Assembly: GCF_000719775.1 (NCBI RefSeq)
Contig: NZ_JOHR01000005.1
Location: 62,001 to 126,000 of the forward strand
Length of the DNA: 64,000 nt
Direction: 5' to 3'
From: Streptomyces sp. NRRL F-5135
GTDB taxonomy: Bacteria; Actinomycetota; Actinomycetes; Streptomycetales; Streptomycetaceae
Part shown: piece by piece, positions 60,848 through 64,000 of the stretch
Position numbering within the stretch: the stretch's first letter is position 1
How the letters are laid out: the number at the start of each line of letters is the position of its first letter
The notes under the pieces: model-generated
What the model saw: only the letters and a program-made list of their open reading frames with translations
Told to the model about the DNA's origin: nothing
Databases searched by the model: none
Made by a program: the position numbers and the translations under genes

Positions 60848-62350
60848 TCACGCACGGAGCGGGTCCGGCCGCTCCGCCCTGCGCAGCAGCAGCGCCGCGA
60901 GCAGCCCGCCCGCCAGTACGGCCGCGGCCCCGGCCAGTTGGCTCGTCTCCAGGCTGTCGGCGAACGCGGCGGAGATCCGCAGCCGTTCCGCCTCCCCGTC
61001 CGCCGCCGCCAGCGCCGCGGGCAGCGACGCGGCGCCCACGGCGGCCGGCACCAGCGCGGCGAAGCGTGAACCGAGCACGGCGCCCAGGACGGCCACCCCG
61101 AGCCCGTTGCCGAACTCGGCCAGCGTGCCGTTGATCCCCGCGCCCACGCCCGCCTTCTCCGGCGGGATCGCGCTCATGATCGCGTTGGCCATCGCGGGCA
61201 TCGACAGCGCCACCCCGGCGCCCATCACGACCAGGCCGAGCAGCATGCCGCCGTACCCGTGCGCCCCGAGTACCGCGATCATCGCGAGTCCCGCGGCGAT
61301 CAGGGTCATACCGAGGGCGATCGTCCCGGGCGTGCCGGTCCTCGACACCAGCCGTGCCGCCACCCCGCTCAGGTTGAGGACGATGACGGTGACCGCCAGC
61401 GGAGCCGTACGCAGGCCCGCGTCCAACGGCCCGTACCCGAGCACGAACTGGAGGTGCTGCGTCAGCAGGAAGAGGGAACCGGCCATGCCGAAGGCGACGA
61501 GCACGACGCCCGCGACCGCGCCGACGAACCGCTGGTCACGGAAGAAGTGCAGGTCCAGCATCGGGTACGGGACGCGCAGCTCCCAGGCCGCGAAGGCGCC
61601 GAGGACGGCCAGTCCCACGGCGGCGGAGAGCAGCACCCGGCCCGACGACCAGCCCTGCTCGGGCCCGGCGATGATCGCGTACACGACGGCCGTCATGCCG
61701 ATCGTGGAGAGCAGCGCGCCGAGCAGGTCCGGCCGGTCCCCCTGCCCGGCCCTCGACTCCGGTACGAGGGCGACGACCGCGACCAGGCCGATCACCGCGA
61801 CCGGCAGGTTGATCAGGAAGATGGCGCCCCACCAGAAGTGGTCGAGCATGACCCCGCCGATCAGGGGGCCGGCGGCGAAGCCGAGGGAGCTGACGGTCGA
61901 CCAGATGCCGATGGCCTTGACGCGCTCGGTGTCGTCGAAGATCTGGACGACCACGGCCAGGGTCGTGGTCATCAGCAGCGCGCCGCCGACGCCCATACCG
62001 GCGCGGGCGGCGACGAGCTGCCCACTGGACTGCGAGAAGGCGGCGACGAGCGAGCCGATGCCGAACAGCGCGAGTCCTGCGACCAGCAGTTTCTTCCGCC
62101 CGTACCGGTCGGCGGCATTGCCCGCGGTGAGCAGCAGGCCCGACTGCACGAGCGAGTACGCGTTGATCATCCACTGGATGTCGGCGGTGGAGGCGTTCAG
62201 CTCCCGGGTGAGGGAGGGGATCGCGACGCTGAGGACGGTGTTGTCGAGCAGCACGGTGAGCTGCGCGAGACAGATGACCGCGAGGATCAGCCACCGCTGG
62301 GGGTGGCGGGTACGGGTGGCCGCGGGGTGTCCCGCGGAGGTCGCCGTCAT
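60848..62350 (-). CDS. DHA2-type MFS drug exporter (EmrB/QacA family)
   Basis: The 500-residue 14-helix exporter has LAQLTVLLDNTVLSVAIPSL (motif near residue 32), DRYGRKKLLVAGLALFGIGS (motif A) and FAAGPLIGGVMLDHFWWGAI (motif C), typical of DHA2 proton-coupled multidrug efflux. ATG 62350 follows AAGGAG. A nearly perfect 38-bp palindrome with an extra half-site lies immediately upstream, and a TetR gene follows, so drug-induced derepression is likely. Substrate unknown. Confidence 0.93.
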   Translation of the reverse strand: MTATSAGHPAATRTRHPQRWLILAVICLAQLTVLLDNTVLSVAIPSLTRELNASTADIQWMINAYSLVQSGLLLTAGNAADRYGRKKLLVAGLALFGIGSLVAAFSQSSGQLVAARAGMGVGGALLMTTTLAVVVQIFDDTERVKAIGIWSTVSSLGFAAGPLIGGVMLDHFWWGAIFLINLPVAVIGLVAVVALVPESRAGQGDRPDLLGALLSTIGMTAVVYAIIAGPEQGWSSGRVLLSAAVGLAVLGAFAAWELRVPYPMLDLHFFRDQRFVGAVAGVVLVAFGMAGSLFLLTQHLQFVLGYGPLDAGLRTAPLAVTVIVLNLSGVAARLVSRTGTPGTIALGMTLIAAGLAMIAVLGAHGYGGMLLGLVVMGAGVALSMPAMANAIMSAIPPEKAGVGAGINGTLAEFGNGLGVAVLGAVLGSRFAALVPAAVGAASLPAALAAADGEAERLRISAAFADSLETSQLAGAAAVLAGGLLAALLLRRAERPDPLRA

Positions 62351-62362
62351 GAGGACAACTCC

Positions 62363-62422
62363 TTGTACGGTGTACGGGACGCTTCCCATACACCGTACAA
62401 TGGTTTCTCTTACGGTGTATGG
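62363..62422 (-). promoter_or_regulatory. TetR-type operator in front of the MFS exporter
   Basis: TTGTACGGTGTACGGG (62363-62378) and CCCATACACCGTACAA (62385-62400) are 16-bp arms with one mismatch around ACGCTT. A third half-site, TACGGTGTATGG (62411-62422), follows in the same orientation as the left arm. The first arm starts 13 bp upstream of ATG 62350, placing the operator across the expected promoter. Confidence 0.85.
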
Positions 62423-64000
62423 CTATTTCTTCTCGGTGAGGTCGTAGAGGGTGGTGCCGTCCACGGTGACCTTCTTGTAGGTGGCCTCGACCCAGCTGCT
62501 GATCTGGGAACTGGTGCCGTCGCCGCCGCCCGGACCACCGCCGAAGCCACCGCCGAAGCCCCCGCCGTTCTCCCCGCCAGGGCCGCCCAGGCCTCCGAGG
62601 TCGCCCAGGTCACCGAAGCCGCCGAAGCCGCCGCCCGAGAGGAAGTAGTGGATCTTCCCTTCGGCCACGTACTTCTTGAACTGCGCGAGGGTCGGGGACG
62701 GGTCACTGCCGTTGAAGCCGCCGATCGCCATGACGGGCTTCTCCGTGGCGAGTTGGTAGCCGGCGGCGTTCTGGGAACCGATGGCGGCGGCGGCCCAGGT
62801 GTAGTCGGAGGCGTTCTCCTCGAGGGCGGCCTCGACCTCGGAGCTGACGTTCGGGCCGTTGAGGAGGCCCCCGATGCCACCGGCTCCGCCGGGGATGCCG
62901 CCTTCGGGCATCGCGCCCGTGGGCAGGCCGGGGAACTGACCGGGCAGGCCGCCGTTCTGGCTGTGCTGTCCGCCCTGGCCGTTCTGCTGGGGCGGCTGGC
63001 CCGTACCGGTGCCCTGTCCGCCGGGCGGCTGCATCATGCCGCCACGGCCGTCGCCGCGCCCCCCGCCCGGGCCGTCGGGGCCACCGAACCCACCGAACCC
63101 GCCGGGACCGCCGCCGGGCCCTCGCAGGCCGGCCGGGCCCGCGGTGACGATCGAACCCGTGTGGGCGCTGTTGACCGTGGACAGCGTGTACGCGAACGGC
63201 CCGGCCAGCGACGCCGCCAGCCCGAGTCCCGCCGCCGACAGCGCGAGCCGTCGGCCCAGCCGTCCGGCGCAGAGGATCCCGGCCGCGGCCACCAGACCGC
63301 CGATCAGCACCGCCCAGCGCAGCCACGGCAGGTAGTCCGGGGTGCGGCCGAGCAGCACGTACCCCCACACGGCCGTCCCGGCCGTCACCAGTCCGAGCGT
63401 CGCCGAGGCCGGGAAGGAGGACCGTTCCTCCCACAGGACCGTGACGCCCATGCCGATGACGGCGGCGATGTACGGAGCGAGGGCGACGGTGTAGTACTCG
63501 TGGAAGATGCCGGCCATGAAGCTGAAGACGCCCGTGGTCATCAGCAGCGCGCCGCCCCACACGAGGAACGCCGAGCGGGCCGTGTCCGTACGGGGGCTCC
63601 TGCGGGTCACCACGAGCCCGGCGACGAGCAGCAGCAGCGCGGCGGGCAGCAGCCAGGAGATCTGGCCGCCGATATTCTCTCCGAACATCCGTCCGATACC
63701 GGTCTCGCCCCAGACGCCACCGCCGCCGGGGCCGCCGGGGCCACCGCCTCCGCCGACGCTGCCGGTCTCGTCGCCGTTGATACGGCCGAGGCCGTTGTAG
63801 CCGAAGGTCAGTTCCAGGAAGGAGTTGTTCTGCGAGCCACCGATGTACGGGCGGGAGGACGCGGGCCACAGCTCCACGATCGCGACCCACCAGCCACCGG
63901 AGACGACGGCCGCGCCCGCCGCCAGGGCGAGTCCGCCGAGCCGGCGCCGCAGAGGGGCGGGGGCGCGGACCGCGTACACGAGCGCGAGCGGCGGCAGGAT
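62423..64000 (-). CDS. Glycosyltransferase family 39-type membrane protein, C-terminal part (partial)
   Basis: The last about 525 residues of a longer protein that runs off the right edge. Visible are several membrane helices (SWLLPAALLLLVAGLVVTRR, LLMTTGVFSFMAGIFHEYY, LGLVTAGTAVWGYVLLGRTP, WAVLIGGLVAAAGILCAG), a family-typical FHEYYTVALAPYIAAVIGMG, and a Gly/Pro-rich loop with glycine runs (about 330-420 of the visible part). The C-terminal globular domain has ENASDYTWAAAAIGSQNAAG and KPVMAIGGFNGSDP. This matches ArnT-like/PMT-type glycosyltransferases of actinobacteria. The catalytic N-terminus is outside the window. The first visible Met is at 63979, but the frame continues upstream. Confidence 0.8.
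   Translation of the reverse strand: MLPPLALVYAVRAPAPLRRRLGGLALAAGAAVVSGGWWVAIVELWPASSRPYIGGSQNNSFLELTFGYNGLGRINGDETGSVGGGGGPGGPGGGGVWGETGIGRMFGENIGGQISWLLPAALLLLVAGLVVTRRSPRTDTARSAFLVWGGALLMTTGVFSFMAGIFHEYYTVALAPYIAAVIGMGVTVLWEERSSFPASATLGLVTAGTAVWGYVLLGRTPDYLPWLRWAVLIGGLVAAAGILCAGRLGRRLALSAAGLGLAASLAGPFAYTLSTVNSAHTGSIVTAGPAGLRGPGGGPGGFGGFGGPDGPGGGRGDGRGGMMQPPGGQGTGTGQPPQQNGQGGQHSQNGGLPGQFPGLPTGAMPEGGIPGGAGGIGGLLNGPNVSSEVEAALEENASDYTWAAAAIGSQNAAGYQLATEKPVMAIGGFNGSDPSPTLAQFKKYVAEGKIHYFLSGGGFGGFGDLGDLGGLGGPGGENGGGFGGGFGGGPGGGDGTSSQISSWVEATYKKVTVDGTTLYDLTEKK

Overview
This window is high-GC actinobacterial DNA and almost certainly comes from a Streptomyces chromosome. Codons end in G or C almost throughout, GTG and TTG starts are common, and leaderless starts occur. 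It carries Streptomyces hallmarks: an XRE/DUF397 cassette, a 2-methylisoborneol encapsulin cluster, paired SigF/SigN-type sigma factors beside tadA and upp, PhoX with a PHO box, and many SpoIIE/RsbW-type regulators. Gene order from upp to the MarR/MFS genes matches what I remember of the S. coelicolor core (sigF/sigN neighbourhood). The species cannot be fixed from sequence alone.

Left part (1-11.3 kb). An iron-regulated siderophore-precursor operon (diaminobutyrate aminotransferase plus the start of a probable decarboxylase) reads out of the left edge behind a DmdR/IdeR-type iron box. Next comes an accessory stretch that looks like a small defence neighbourhood. It holds a leaderless DprA-like gene followed by a ComF-like phosphoribosyltransferase (ShosTA-like pairing), an AAA ATPase followed by a DUF4276/Toprim protein (OLD-like pairing), a winged-helix protein, and an XRE/DUF397 cassette in which two genes are broken by single-base changes in homopolymers.

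Middle-left (11.3-33 kb). This part has a sulfatase-fold membrane transferase, a small secreted protein, and the 2-MIB operon (family 2B encapsulin shell, 2-MIB synthase, GPP C-methyltransferase) ending at a strong terminator. It continues with a penicillin-binding-protein-like serine hydrolase whose divergent neighbour was destroyed by an IS5-type remnant, a YceI protein, a flavin monooxygenase/FMN reductase pair behind a palindromic operator, a universal stress protein, several membrane proteins, an anti-sigma-like kinase, an S4 RNA-binding protein and PhoX.

Middle-right (32-48.4 kb). A VWA protein and a two-component system precede metG. An L,D-transpeptidase, aspS, and a SpoIIE phosphatase that overlaps an AI-2E transporter reading frame tail-to-tail come next, followed by upp and the tadA pair. 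tRNA-Ser(CGA) lies between its own promoter and terminator.

Right part (48.5-64 kb). A PucR-like regulator and an alpha/beta hydrolase are followed by small proteins and sigF- and sigN-like genes. A MarR regulator leads an MFS transporter with three fused carboxypeptidase-regulatory-like domains and a YceI gene carrying the same domain. A PPOX oxidoreductase, an MFS/TetR drug-efflux pair with a clear palindromic operator, and a glycosyltransferase-39-type membrane protein running off the right edge complete the window.

Most genes are chromosomal housekeeping or developmental genes. The regions most worth follow-up are the 3.2-11.2 kb accessory stretch, the 2-MIB nanocompartment, the MarR/MFS/YceI cluster and the 688-bp convergent overlap at 43.6-44.3 kb.
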